Source: PFJX01 sp964542455
Lineage (GTDB): Bacteria > Pseudomonadota > Gammaproteobacteria > Burkholderiales > Thiobacillaceae
Direction of reading: 5' to 3'
Length of the DNA: 64,000 nt
Assembly (NCBI GenBank): GCA_964542455.1
Contig: CAZIUC010000020.1
Coordinates: forward strand, 1-64,000
A program made the position numbers and the translations under genes. Below, piece after piece: positions 40,933 to 49,099 of the stretch. The notes under the pieces are model-generated. The model did not search any database and was not told where the DNA came from. It saw nothing but the letters and a program-made list of their open reading frames with translations. Within the stretch, counting starts at the first letter, position 1. Every line of letters starts with the position of its first letter.

Positions 40933-41679
40933 TTAGGCCTGGCCCAGATTGGCCCGCACCATCCGGTCCATCTCCGCCGGCCGCGGTGGAATTTCGCTGG
41001 TCAGCGCCGCCACGAAAGCCGCGCGGTCGAGCTTCAGCATCGGGCTCCAGCGCTTCTCGAAGCCGAGTGTCGAACCGGGTTTTCCTGAAATCCCGGCGCC
41101 GCAGACGCTGCCGGCGACGTGGCCGGCATAGATTTCCATTTCGTTGGGTAGGGTCAGCAGCTTGGCATGCAGGCTGTCCCATATCTGCCCGGCCATTTCC
41201 GTTTCCCTGCCAGCCAGGTCGGGCCGCCCCACCGCGCCGACGAACAGGGTATCGCCGGTCAACACGAACCAGGGAGCGGCGACTTCCTCACCCATGCGGC
41301 GCTTGTCGGTCACCAGCAGGCAGATCGAATCCGGCGTATGGCCGGGGGTGTGCAGCACGTCGATATAGACGTTGCCCACGTCGATGCGTTGCCCATCCTT
41401 CAATGGCTCGAAGGAGAATTGCACCCGCCCGACGTTGGCCTCGTGCAGGCAATAGACGCCACCGCACTTCTCCGCCAGCACGCGGCCGCCCGAGTAATGG
41501 TCGGCATGCACATGGGTGTCGATGACATGGGTGATCTTCACGTCCTGCTTCGCGGCCTCGGCCAGGAACCAGTCCTCGTCGCCCAGCACCGGGTCGACAG
41601 CGACGGCGACATGGCAGGAACCGCAGCCGAACAGGTAGGAAAGCGTGGCCTCGCGGGTGGCCATTTGTCTAAAAAACAT
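40933..41679 (-). CDS. MBL-fold hydrolase, persulfide dioxygenase (ETHE1)-like
   Basis: A 248-aa cytoplasmic metallo-beta-lactamase-fold protein. Metal-site motifs are THVHADHYSGG, HTPGHTPDSICLL, LTGDTLFVGAVGRPDL and a later His in IYAGHVAGSV. The N-terminal LSYLFGCGSCHVAVAVDPV matches the ETHE1/persulfide-dioxygenase branch, which oxidises glutathione persulfide to sulfite using one iron. Neighbouring DsrE, rhodanese and ArsR-rhodanese genes support a sulfur role. A glyoxalase II-type activity cannot be excluded. Confidence 0.85.
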   Translation of the reverse strand: MFFRQMATREATLSYLFGCGSCHVAVAVDPVLGDEDWFLAEAAKQDVKITHVIDTHVHADHYSGGRVLAEKCGGVYCLHEANVGRVQFSFEPLKDGQRIDVGNVYIDVLHTPGHTPDSICLLVTDKRRMGEEVAAPWFVLTGDTLFVGAVGRPDLAGRETEMAGQIWDSLHAKLLTLPNEMEIYAGHVAGSVCGAGISGKPGSTLGFEKRWSPMLKLDRAAFVAALTSEIPPRPAEMDRMVRANLGQA

Positions 41680-41692
41680 GGTTGTCTCCTAA

Positions 41693-42046
41693 TCAAAAAA
41701 CCAGAATTTTTTCGGCCCACTCGGACCATTCAGCCAGTTCTTCCAGCGTGCCGCGATGCGTACCCGGCACCAGTTCCGCTTCGGCCATGCCACGCGCATC
41801 CATGCAGGTGCCGCACACGCCCACTCTTCCCGGACCGACGCGCGCCACCTTGTTGATCATGATCTGCAAGTTGTAGAAGCCGGCCGGTACCTGCTGGCCG
41901 TTCTTGGCGGCAATGGCGGCGTCGCCCAGCAAGAACACGCGCACCTCGTTTTCCGGTTTGCGCGCCAGTGCGCCTGCCAGGCGCAGGCCGTTGTAGGTGC
42001 GCTCCTCGCCATAGGGCGCGCCATTGAGAATGAACAGGGCTTTCAT
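41693..42046 (-). CDS. DsrE-family sulfur-relay protein
   Basis: A 117-aa protein from ATG 42046, with GGGAG ten bases upstream. The DsrE/F fold is shown by MKALFILNGAPYGEERTYNG, VRVFLLGDAAIAAKNGQ and VGVCGTCMDARGM, whose cysteines are the likely sulfur-accepting sites. DsrE-type proteins carry sulfane sulfur between enzymes. It lies between the ArsR-rhodanese regulator and the persulfide-dioxygenase-like gene. Confidence 0.9.
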   Translation of the reverse strand: MKALFILNGAPYGEERTYNGLRLAGALARKPENEVRVFLLGDAAIAAKNGQQVPAGFYNLQIMINKVARVGPGRVGVCGTCMDARGMAEAELVPGTHRGTLEELAEWSEWAEKILVF

Positions 42047-42071
42047 GAACTTCTCCCAAGAAACGACGTTT

Positions 42072-42743
42072 TCAACTGGCAGCCTCAACGGGCAACCCAT
42101 AGGCCCGCCACTCGGCCACGCCATCCTCCAGGCGAATGGCGCTGAATCCTTCCTGTCGCAGTAGTTCCACCGCCTCCTTCGCCATCAGGCAGAACGGTCC
42201 GCGGCAGTAAGCCACCACCGGTCTGTCGCGTGGCAGATCGGCCAGGCGTTTCTTCAGTTCTTCCAAAGGCATGGATTGCGCATAGGGCAGGTGGCCGGCC
42301 TGGAATTCAGCCGCCGGGCGCACGTCCAGCACCATCACCTCGCCGCGCCGGGCCTGGGCCAGCAATTCCTCGCGACTCAGGGGCGTCAGCTCATGAACGT
42401 GTTCAGCCAACTTGGCCAGCGCCGCGCGCAGTTCCAGTAAGCGGTCTTCCGCCAGGGAACGAATGGCCACCCAGAAATCCGCCACCGCCTCGCTGGTCAG
42501 CCGGTAATAGACGTTCTTGCCTTCCTTGCGCGCTTGCACCAGATGCGCCAGGCGCAACTCCTTCAAATGCGCGGAAGCCAGCTTGAGCGAGATTTCCGCT
42601 TCCGCCGCCAACCGTTCCACCGGCTTCTCGCCCTGGCACAACAACTCAATCAACTCCAGGCGCTTGGGGCTGCACACGGCTTTGCCGATACGCGCCACCT
42701 GGGTGTAGAGCACATCTTTGATTGGTCTTCCGGGGTTGCTCAT
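42072..42743 (-). CDS. ArsR-family regulator fused to a rhodanese domain (leftward paralogue)
   Basis: A 223-aa fusion. Residues about 10-100 are an ArsR winged helix (RLELIELLCQGEKPVERLAA, then ASAHLKELRLAHLVQARKEG) and contain Cys24 and Cys36. Residues about 120-220 are a rhodanese domain (VMVLDVRPAAEFQAGHLPYA) with the persulfide-forming Cys in VVAYCRGPFCLMAKEA. It probably senses sulfane sulfur and controls the leftward operon, by analogy with BigR/SqrR regulators; here the sensor could be the rhodanese cysteine itself. A close paralogue is divergent at 42855. Confidence 0.92.
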   Translation of the reverse strand: MSNPGRPIKDVLYTQVARIGKAVCSPKRLELIELLCQGEKPVERLAAEAEISLKLASAHLKELRLAHLVQARKEGKNVYYRLTSEAVADFWVAIRSLAEDRLLELRAALAKLAEHVHELTPLSREELLAQARRGEVMVLDVRPAAEFQAGHLPYAQSMPLEELKKRLADLPRDRPVVAYCRGPFCLMAKEAVELLRQEGFSAIRLEDGVAEWRAYGLPVEAAS

Positions 42744-42756
42744 CTCTTAAGTCATA

Positions 42757-42778
42757 CATTCCGACGATCGTTGGAGTG
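42757..42778. promoter_or_regulatory. 22-bp dyad, candidate operator for the ArsR-rhodanese regulators
   Basis: CATTCCGACGA (42757-42767) and TCGTTGGAGTG (42768-42778) are inverted repeats matching at 9 of 11 positions, centred on the perfect ACGATCGT. It lies 14 bp upstream of the leftward regulator start and 77 bp upstream of the rightward one, as expected for a shared ArsR-type operator. Confidence 0.6.
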
Positions 42779-42854
42779 TAGCTTGCGTCTTGTGAATATG
42801 GGTCAGTTTTTTTGCGGGCTGAAGGAGACAAGCGTTTCCGGGATAATCCGGGCC

Positions 42855-43520
42855 ATGAGCCCTAAGAAAAAATTGTTTGAGCAATTCGCCCGTGTCGCCA
42901 AGTCCCTGGCCAGTCCGAATCGACTGGAATTGCTGGAGGCGATGGCCCAGGGCGAGAAAAGCGTGGATGCCCTGGCACAGGCGACCGGCATGTCGGTCGC
43001 CAACACCTCGCATCACCTCCAGATCCTGCGCGATTCCGGCCTGACCGAATCCCGCAAGGAAGGGTTGCAGGTGATTTACCGCCTTTCGGATGACCAGATT
43101 CCGACCTTGCTGGGCTGCATCAGCCGTATCGCGGAGAAGCATCTGGCCGAGGTGGAGCGCATCGTGCGTGAGCACTTCGATCCACGCGATTCGCTTACCC
43201 CCGTGGGGCGCGATGAGTTACTGGCCCGGGTCAAACTGGGTGAAACCATGGTCATCGACGTGCGCCCCGCCGTGGAATACCAGGCGGGCCACATCCCCGG
43301 CGCGATCAATATCCCGGTGGATGAACTTCCGCAGCATCTGGATTCTTTTCCGCACGGGCAAGAAATCGTCGCCTACTGCCGTGGCCCCTACTGCATGTTG
43401 GCGTTCGAGGCCGTGGCGAAGCTGCGCGAAGCCGGCTTTCAAGCACGTCGTCTCGAAGATGGCTTTCCCGAGTGGAAGGCTGAAAACCGGCCGGTCGTGA
43501 GCGGATCGCAGGATTCGTAG
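42855..43520 (+). CDS. ArsR-family regulator fused to a rhodanese domain (rightward paralogue)
   Basis: A 221-aa fusion with the same architecture as the divergent gene: ArsR domain (SLASPNRLELLEAMAQGEKS, VANTSHHLQILRDSGLTESR) and rhodanese domain (VIDVRPAVEYQAGHIPGA, active site VAYCRGPYCMLAFEA). The two ArsR-domain cysteines of its partner are replaced by Ser/Ala-type residues; a Cys remains in LLGCISRIAEK. It starts at ATG 42855, since the frame upstream is antisense to its paralogue. It probably regulates the rightward tauE cluster or both operons. Confidence 0.92.
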   Translation: MSPKKKLFEQFARVAKSLASPNRLELLEAMAQGEKSVDALAQATGMSVANTSHHLQILRDSGLTESRKEGLQVIYRLSDDQIPTLLGCISRIAEKHLAEVERIVREHFDPRDSLTPVGRDELLARVKLGETMVIDVRPAVEYQAGHIPGAINIPVDELPQHLDSFPHGQEIVAYCRGPYCMLAFEAVAKLREAGFQARRLEDGFPEWKAENRPVVSGSQDS

Positions 43521-43603
43521 GCATCATTCTTCGCTCGGCGCGTGTGTTGTATTGCAGGCACACAAAGTGAAGTAATCGGCCGCAGCCGCGAGACGAAACA
43601 CTT

Positions 43604-43628
43604 GTAGGGTGCGCACGGCGCACCCTAC
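43604..43628. repeat. 25-bp palindrome GTAGGGTGCGC...GCGCACCCTAC (family T)
   Basis: GTAGGGTGCGC and GCGCACCCTAC flank ACG-like centre bases. A second, shorter copy is GTGCGCGCGGCGCACCCTAC at 56091-56110. Both are intergenic. Confidence 0.75.
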
Positions 43629-43749
43629 GGAATCAGGGGGGGTAATGCGGCAACGCTCGCCACGATTTCAACAGCCTACGCGCACCGCCCCTGATTCATC
43701 GGCATCACACGTCGGCATAAGCGTTTCCCCCCCCCCGCAAAATTAATTG

Positions 43750-43794
43750 TTGACAGAAGTTCTTGTCGTTCCCACTATTCAAGCGTTCTCTTGA
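43750..43794 (+). promoter_or_regulatory. Promoter region of tauE-like gene
   Basis: A consensus -35, TTGACA at 43750-43755, is followed by a weak -10-like TATTC near 43776. An inverted repeat TCAAG-N6-CTTGA at 43779-43794 overlaps the expected start site and is a candidate operator. The upstream ArsR-rhodanese gene is on the same strand but 290 bp away. Confidence 0.5.
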
Positions 43795-43813
43795 TTAGTT
43801 GAGTGGAGGCGAT

Positions 43814-44611
43814 ATGGACGTATTCGCAATTCTGGCCGGACTGGCTACCGGCATAGTGCTGGGCATCTTCGGCAGTGGCGGTTCCATCATCGCGATGCCG
43901 GCGCTCATGTATTTACTGCATGTCGAGCCGAAATCGGCCATCGCCATGAGTCTGGGCGTGGTCGGTGTCACCGCGACGCTGGCGGCCGTTGACCACTGGC
44001 GGCGCGGCAACGTGGAGCTGCGCGTGGCACTGGTGTTCGGCATCTTCGGCATGGCGGGCACTTTCGCCGGGGCTCGCCTGGGATTGCTGACGCCGGTGGT
44101 GGTGCAACTGGGTCTGTTCGCCCTGGTGATGTACGCCGCCGCCTGGCGCATGTTGCGACCTGTCACACCCAAGCCGGTTCCAGCGGGCGGGATGGTGGCG
44201 GTCGGCGGGAGCACGGCGGCGTTGGGCGGCTGTCATGTTTTCTTCTCTCCCCGCATGACCCACATCGCTCTGCACGGCATCGGCGTCGGCGTGCTTGCCG
44301 GCTTGGTCGGCGTGGGTGGTGGATTCCTGATCGTGCCTGCTCTGGTGCTGCTTTCCGGCATCCCCATGAAGCAGGCGGTGGCCACTTCCCTGGCTATCGT
44401 CGCCGCACAGTCCTATGCCGGTTTCGTCGGCTATATGGGCGGTGTGCCCATCGACTACGCCTTGATGGGCTCCTTCACAGCCGTCACGGTGCTGGGCAGC
44501 TTTGTGGGGATGCGCTTGGCCGGACATGTGTCGCAGGCGGGCTTGAAGCGTGCCTTTGCCGTATTTCTGTTGTTCGTCGCAACTTACATCCTGCTGAAAA
44601 GCGTCCTTTGA
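43814..44611 (+). CDS. TauE/SafE-family sulfite/sulfonate exporter-like membrane protein
   Basis: A 265-aa integral membrane protein from ATG 43814, preceded by GGAGG; a TTG at 43799 is less likely. About eight helices, with the family's two glycine-rich repeats (LGIFGSGGSIIAMPALMYL and GLVGVGGGFLIVPALVLLSG). TauE/SafE proteins move sulfite, sulfonates or related C2 sulfur compounds. As first gene of the rightward sulfur cluster it may export sulfite made by the persulfide-dioxygenase-like enzyme. Confidence 0.93.
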   Translation: MDVFAILAGLATGIVLGIFGSGGSIIAMPALMYLLHVEPKSAIAMSLGVVGVTATLAAVDHWRRGNVELRVALVFGIFGMAGTFAGARLGLLTPVVVQLGLFALVMYAAAWRMLRPVTPKPVPAGGMVAVGGSTAALGGCHVFFSPRMTHIALHGIGVGVLAGLVGVGGGFLIVPALVLLSGIPMKQAVATSLAIVAAQSYAGFVGYMGGVPIDYALMGSFTAVTVLGSFVGMRLAGHVSQAGLKRAFAVFLLFVATYILLKSVL

Positions 44612-44622
44612 AGGAGATCGAA

Positions 44623-45033
44623 ATGTTCAAATCCGTGTTGATTTTTGTTGTCTCTGGCCTTGCCCTGTCGGCGCTTCCCGTTCTTGCCGCCGAACCGACA
44701 AGTGAGGTGGAGGACGTTGTGCGGGGAATGGCGCAATCCGTTCAGGATGCCAGGGGCGTCGCGGGAAAGTATCTCCAGGGGCAAGTAAAGTGGGCCGGTG
44801 TCTGGATGGAAGAGCGGCAAGTTTGCGACCAGGGCAAGCTCAATCCGACGGGCCAGCGCATCGTTCAAGCCGGTCAGCGTTACTCGCATGACAGCGGCGC
44901 CAGGCTGACCTTGTTTACCCCACCCGAGAGTGAACCGGCGGTACGGCGCGACGTGGCCGAGATCGCGCCGGAAGTGACGGTACGCGGCAACGCCATGATC
45001 GGCCACCACTGCTATCTGGTCATCAGCAAGTAG
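44623..45033 (+). CDS. Exported protein of unknown function (136 aa)
   Basis: It starts at ATG 44623 with a strong AAGGAG eight bases upstream. The signal peptide MFKSVLIFVVSGLALSALPV ends near LAAEP. The mature part has two cysteines (RQVCDQGKLN and GHHCYLVISK), which may form a disulfide or bind a cofactor. No family is recognised. It lies 11 bp after the tauE-like gene, so it is co-transcribed with sulfur genes. Confidence 0.75.
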   Translation: MFKSVLIFVVSGLALSALPVLAAEPTSEVEDVVRGMAQSVQDARGVAGKYLQGQVKWAGVWMEERQVCDQGKLNPTGQRIVQAGQRYSHDSGARLTLFTPPESEPAVRRDVAEIAPEVTVRGNAMIGHHCYLVISK

Positions 45034-45042
45034 GACGAAACG

Positions 45043-45366
45043 ATGGAAATCAGGGTCGTTTCGCAACAACCGCCCGGCGGGCGCTGCACCTTGTTTGCGG
45101 ACTATGCCGAGGTTCTGGCCAGCCTGCCCGGCGCGCGGGTGGAAGTAACCTTCACCACGCTACGCGACGCCCACGGCATGGGTTTTCCGTCCCTGCTCCT
45201 GAATGGCACGGCGGTGCCACCGGCTGATGGAGTGATCCTGATGCCGGCGGATATTCTTGCCGAACTGTCGATCCAGGGACTGGATGACGAAGCCCTGATC
45301 GGCCTGGCCGAGGTGCTGGAGGCGCCTCTGGAACGAATGCTGGAAGGCGCGGACCTGGCTTTCTGA
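45043..45366 (+). CDS. Small cytoplasmic protein of unknown function (107 aa)
   Basis: Starts MEIRVVSQQPPGGRCTLFAD. No signal peptide or membrane helix. The order beta strand, helix, strand with FPSLLLNGTAVPPADGVILM suggests a thioredoxin-like or Rdx-like fold, but the CxxC redox motif is absent and only Cys15 is present. It is 9 bp after the exported protein gene, in the sulfur cluster. Confidence 0.7.
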   Translation: MEIRVVSQQPPGGRCTLFADYAEVLASLPGARVEVTFTTLRDAHGMGFPSLLLNGTAVPPADGVILMPADILAELSIQGLDDEALIGLAEVLEAPLERMLEGADLAF

Positions 45367-45404
45367 AATATTGCTTACATGAACAACACACAAGGAGACA
45401 CCCG

Positions 45405-46583
45405 ATGTCCAAGCAACACAGCCTGTCCACCCGAGCCATTCACGGCCATAGCGGCAAAGATGCGCACGGCAGCCCGCACATCCCGATCTACAACACCACC
45501 ACGTTCGCGTTCTCCTCGACCGCCGACCTGCTCGATGTGGTGGATGGCCGCAAACCCGGCGCCCTGTACACCCGCTATGGCCTGAATCCGAGCATCTTCG
45601 CGCTGGAAGAAACGCTGGCCGGTCTGGAAAGCGCGGGGATGGCCTGGGCGTTCTGCTCCGGCATGGCGGCGGAAACGGCGCTGTTCCTGACCCACGGGCG
45701 CGAGGGCATCGTCTGTATCGGCGATGCCTACGGCGGCACCCTGGAACTGTTGGCCAGCCAGTTGCCGCTGCTGGGAATCAAGACCCATCTCATCCTCGGC
45801 AGCGAACTTGACCGACTCGACGCGCTCCTCGCCGACGGTGCCAAACTGGTGTTCTTCGAGACGCCGACCAACCCGACCCTGGAACTGCTCGACATCCGCG
45901 CGATTGCCGCCAAGGCCCACGCCCACGGCGCCAGGGTCGTGGTCGACAACACCTTTGCTTCGCCGGTCAATCAGCGCCCGCTGGAACTCGGCGCGGATTT
46001 CGTCGTGCACAGCGCGACCAAGTATCTCGGCGGGCACAGCGACCTCACCGCCGGTGTGCTGATGGGATCGAAGGAACTGCTCATGCCGGTATGGAACTGG
46101 CGCAAAAATCTGGGCTCGATGATCGCCCCGGAAATTGCTTCGCTGCTGTCGCGCAGCCTGCGTTCCCTGGTGGTACGGGTTCGTCAGCAGAACGCCGGCG
46201 CGCAGGCGGTGGCCGAAGCTATGGCGCGTCATCCGAAGGTGGCTCGCGTGTTCTATCCGGGCTTGCCCGACTTCCCCGGCCATGCTCTGGCCAAGGCGCA
46301 GATGCACGGCTACGGCGGCATGCTCTCCATCGAGGTGGCCGGCGGCGGCGAGTGTGGAACAAACGTGGCGACGCGAGTGGCCGACCGGCTGCGGCTGTTC
46401 GCCCTGGCGCCTTCCCTGGGTGGAGTGGAAAGCCTGGTCACCCAGCCCTGCACCACTACCCACCACGGCCTGACGCCTGAAGAACGCGCACGTCGCGGGA
46501 TTTCCGATGCCATGTTGCGCCTGTCGGTGGGGCTGGAAGATGCGAATGACCTGATCGCCGACCTGGAGCAGGCGCTGGCATGA
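45405..46583 (+). CDS. PLP-dependent trans-sulfuration enzyme (O-acetylhomoserine sulfhydrylase / cystathionine synthase-lyase type)
   Basis: A 392-aa Cys/Met-metabolism PLP enzyme. The PLP lysine is in HSATKYLGGHSDLTAG; earlier motifs are SGMAAETALFL and KLVFFETPTNPTLELLDI; near the end, APSLGGVESLVTQPCTTTHHG. Members add sulfide or cysteine to activated homoserine, or cleave cystathionine; motifs alone do not separate these. The sulfur neighbours favour sulfide assimilation. Its TGA overlaps the next ATG (ATGA). Confidence 0.92.
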   Translation: MSKQHSLSTRAIHGHSGKDAHGSPHIPIYNTTTFAFSSTADLLDVVDGRKPGALYTRYGLNPSIFALEETLAGLESAGMAWAFCSGMAAETALFLTHGREGIVCIGDAYGGTLELLASQLPLLGIKTHLILGSELDRLDALLADGAKLVFFETPTNPTLELLDIRAIAAKAHAHGARVVVDNTFASPVNQRPLELGADFVVHSATKYLGGHSDLTAGVLMGSKELLMPVWNWRKNLGSMIAPEIASLLSRSLRSLVVRVRQQNAGAQAVAEAMARHPKVARVFYPGLPDFPGHALAKAQMHGYGGMLSIEVAGGGECGTNVATRVADRLRLFALAPSLGGVESLVTQPCTTTHHGLTPEERARRGISDAMLRLSVGLEDANDLIADLEQALA

Positions 46584-47842
46584 GTAAAGCGATGTGCGAT
46601 CCGATCTACCTCGATTACAACGCCACCACGCCCATCGACCCGCGTGTAACCGAGGCCATGCTGCCCTTCTTGCGCGGGCATTACGGCAACCCATCCTCGG
46701 ATCACGACTACGGCCGCCGCGCAAAGGCGGCCGTGGAAAACGCACGCGGCGAGGTGGCGGCGCTGATCGGCGCAAGACCGGACGAGATCGTCTTCACCAG
46801 TTGCGCCAGCGAGGCCAACAATCTGGCGCTGCTCGGTGCCACGCGCGCCTTGCGGGAGGGTGGCCGCCGTGGGCTGCTGTTTTCCGCAGTCGAGCATCCT
46901 TCCGTGGCGCAACCCATGCGGCATCTGGTGGAGAGAGGCTGGAACGGGGCGGAAATGCCGGTGGATGGCGCCGGGCGGGTTGATCCGGCTCGCGCCGCAT
47001 CCGCGATCGCCACGCATGTGGCGCTGGTCTCGCTGATGCTGGCCAACAACGAGGTCGGCACGATCCAGCCGGTGCGCGCCGTCGCCGATCTGGCCCATGC
47101 CGCCGGCGCGTTGATGCACGTTGATGCCGCCCAGGGCGTCGGCAAGATTGCCGTCGATGTGGGCGCGCTCGGCTGCGACCTGCTCACCCTGGCCGGGCAC
47201 AAGTTTTATGCGCCCAAGGAGGTCGGCGCCTTGTACGTTCGCGCCGGCACGCCGCTCCAGCCGATCCAATACGGCGCCGGCCACGAAGGCGGGCTACGTC
47301 CCGGCACCGAGAACGTGCCGCACATCGTCGCCTTGGGCGAAGCGGCCAGGCTGGCGCTGGAGGAACTGGAAGCGGAGTCCGTGCATGTCCGCGCTTTGCG
47401 TGACGACCTGCACACCCGACTCGCCGCCGCCATCCCCGGCCTGCTACTCAATGGCCATGACCAAGAGCGCTTGCCCGGCACCCTGAACGTCTCCTTCCCC
47501 AAGGCCGCCGGCTGGCAGTTGCTGGCCGCCGCGCCGAATCTGGCGGCTTCCACCGGCTCCGCCTGCCATGCCGGGCAACACGCGGTTAGCTGTGCCCCCG
47601 GCTCGGAAAAATCGCCCGATCCGCCTGATGAAGCCCCTACCCTTCGGTACCCCGAGGGGGCCAAGTCGTTCTTGGGGCGGCCCGGCGAACGACTTGAGAG
47701 CGGCGTGCTGGGCCCGATGGGGCTTTCCGATGAGCGCGCCGCCGGGGCGGTACGCCTGCCCCTGGGCCGCTACAGCACGGCGGCGGAAATTGAGCAAGCC
47801 GCCGCCGCCCTGATCGCCGCCTGGCGTCATATCACGACATGA
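46580..47842 (+). CDS. Cysteine desulfurase with an in-frame repeat insertion
   Basis: A NifS/IscS-type PLP enzyme, 420 aa, that removes sulfur from cysteine as an enzyme persulfide. PLP-site motifs are present (SCASEANNLALLG, VDAAQGVGKIAVDV, Lys208 in LTLAGHKFYAPKEVG) and the persulfide Cys is Cys329 in ASTGSACHAGQHAV. Residues 337-373 (SCAPGSEKSPDPPDEAPTLR onward) interrupt what should be a continuous HAxSGVLGPMGLSDERAAGA segment. This 111-bp insert keeps the frame and carries a repeat module found elsewhere. Without it the protein is about 383 aa, the family size. Activity of the inserted form is untested. Confidence 0.9.
   Translation: MSKAMCDPIYLDYNATTPIDPRVTEAMLPFLRGHYGNPSSDHDYGRRAKAAVENARGEVAALIGARPDEIVFTSCASEANNLALLGATRALREGGRRGLLFSAVEHPSVAQPMRHLVERGWNGAEMPVDGAGRVDPARAASAIATHVALVSLMLANNEVGTIQPVRAVADLAHAAGALMHVDAAQGVGKIAVDVGALGCDLLTLAGHKFYAPKEVGALYVRAGTPLQPIQYGAGHEGGLRPGTENVPHIVALGEAARLALEELEAESVHVRALRDDLHTRLAAAIPGLLLNGHDQERLPGTLNVSFPKAAGWQLLAAAPNLAASTGSACHAGQHAVSCAPGSEKSPDPPDEAPTLRYPEGAKSFLGRPGERLESGVLGPMGLSDERAAGAVRLPLGRYSTAAEIEQAAAALIAAWRHITT
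47588..47701. repeat. 111-bp repeat insertion inside the cysteine desulfurase gene
   Basis: The insert is bounded by AGC at 47588-47590 and 47699-47701, a possible 3-bp target duplication. It contains CTGATGAAGCCCCTACCCTT (from 47625), the same module as in family K elements at 5352 and 57549, and an inverted pair AAGTCGTT...AACGACTT. Length 111 bp keeps the reading frame. Confidence 0.8.
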
Positions 47843-48495
47843 GCCCGGCGGAGTACGACGCCTGGTACAGCACCCCGCGCGGGCGCTGGATCGGCGAAAC
47901 CGAGTTCCGCCTGCTGCAACGCCAGCTCGCACTACAACCCGGCGAGACCTTGCTGGATGTGGGTTGTGGCACAGGTTGGTTTACTCGCCGCTTCGCTGCC
48001 GACAACGGCTGGTACGTCACCGGTTTGGACACCGATGCCGACCGCCTGACCTACGCCCGCGCTCATGGTCGCAACGAGCGTTACCGGAAAGGCGATGCCC
48101 GCGCGCTGCGCTTTGCCGATGCCAGCATCGACTGCGTGGTCTCGGTTGCCGCCCTCTGCTTCGTCGATGGCTGGCAGCAGGCTCTGCGCGAAATGGTGCG
48201 GGTAGCGCGGCGGCGGGTGGTGGTCGGCCTGCTCAACCGGCACAGTCTGTTGTGGCGAGAGAAAGGACGAGTTGAGGAAAATGACGGAGGGACAGGCGGT
48301 TATCAGGGCGCCTACTGGCACAGTGCCGACGAAATTCGAGCAGCCCTGGCGGCGTTGCCGCTGGCCAATATCCAGGTCCACACGGCGCTGTTCCTGCCCA
48401 GCGCCTCACCCTTCGCCCGCAGCTGCGAACACTGCCTGCCGAACCGCCTACCCTGGGGTGGTTTTCTCGTCGCGGCGACGGATAAGCGGCAATAA
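47839..48495 (+). CDS. Class I SAM-dependent methyltransferase
   Basis: A 218-aa methyltransferase. Motif I is TLLDVGCGTGWFTRRFA; the acidic motif II is VTGLDTDADRL; VVSVAALCFVDGW marks the motif IV region. The C-terminal part contains an RSCEHCLP cysteine pair. The substrate is unknown; Methyltransf_11-type proteins methylate quinones, arsenite and other small molecules. The ATG overlaps the desulfurase stop (ATGA), so it is co-expressed with sulfur genes. Confidence 0.88.
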   Translation: MSPAEYDAWYSTPRGRWIGETEFRLLQRQLALQPGETLLDVGCGTGWFTRRFAADNGWYVTGLDTDADRLTYARAHGRNERYRKGDARALRFADASIDCVVSVAALCFVDGWQQALREMVRVARRRVVVGLLNRHSLLWREKGRVEENDGGTGGYQGAYWHSADEIRAALAALPLANIQVHTALFLPSASPFARSCEHCLPNRLPWGGFLVAATDKRQ

Positions 48496-48522
48496 TCCCG
48501 GAAACCCTTTTCCGGCCATCCC

Positions 48523-49092
48523 ATGACTTCCAGATTGTTTGCCCTCTGCGTGGCGGCGCTTGCCGCCTTGCCCAGCCTCCAGGCCGCCGCCGCCCAGACC
48601 GAGAAAGTCGATCCCGATACCGGCGCGGCGACCTGGGAAACCCAGGCCCACGGTGTCACCCTCTCGCTCACCCAGATCCTGCCGGACCAGGCGCGGGCGT
48701 TTTATCTCAATCGCGGCTTTCCACCTAAAGCGGCGGAACCTTATGCCATCGCCTGTGTGTACATGACGGTGCTGCGTAACGATGCCGCGCCGGGCGAGTT
48801 GAGCTTCCGCCTGGCCGACTGGAGCGTGCAGAGCGAAGGCCAGGTACGCGCGCCCAACGCCGTGGAGGAATGGATGACGCAATGGCGGGCACTGGGCCTG
48901 ACGGAAGCGGCGCAAATCGCTTTCCGCTGGGCACAGTTCCCGCCGCAACAGGAGTACGCCGTCGGCGAGTGGAACCAGGGCATGCTGACCACCGGCCTGC
49001 CGCCCGGCAGCCGTTTCGATCTGATCGCCCGCTGGACGGTGGCGGGAAAAACCTATGAAGGGAAACTGGAAAATGTCGTTTGCGCGCGCTGA
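48523..49092 (+). CDS. Exported protein of unknown function (189 aa)
   Basis: The signal peptide LFALCVAALAALPSLQAAAA is cleaved near AAAQ. The mature protein has a repeated WETQAHGVTLSLTQILPDQA / AFYLNRGFPPKAAEPYAIAC pattern and two cysteines (IACVYMT, ENVVCAR) that could pair. No family is recognised. It precedes a TlpA-type thioredoxin by 7 bp, so this thioredoxin may act on it. Confidence 0.75.
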   Translation: MTSRLFALCVAALAALPSLQAAAAQTEKVDPDTGAATWETQAHGVTLSLTQILPDQARAFYLNRGFPPKAAEPYAIACVYMTVLRNDAAPGELSFRLADWSVQSEGQVRAPNAVEEWMTQWRALGLTEAAQIAFRWAQFPPQQEYAVGEWNQGMLTTGLPPGSRFDLIARWTVAGKTYEGKLENVVCAR

Positions 49093-49099
49093 AACTGGG

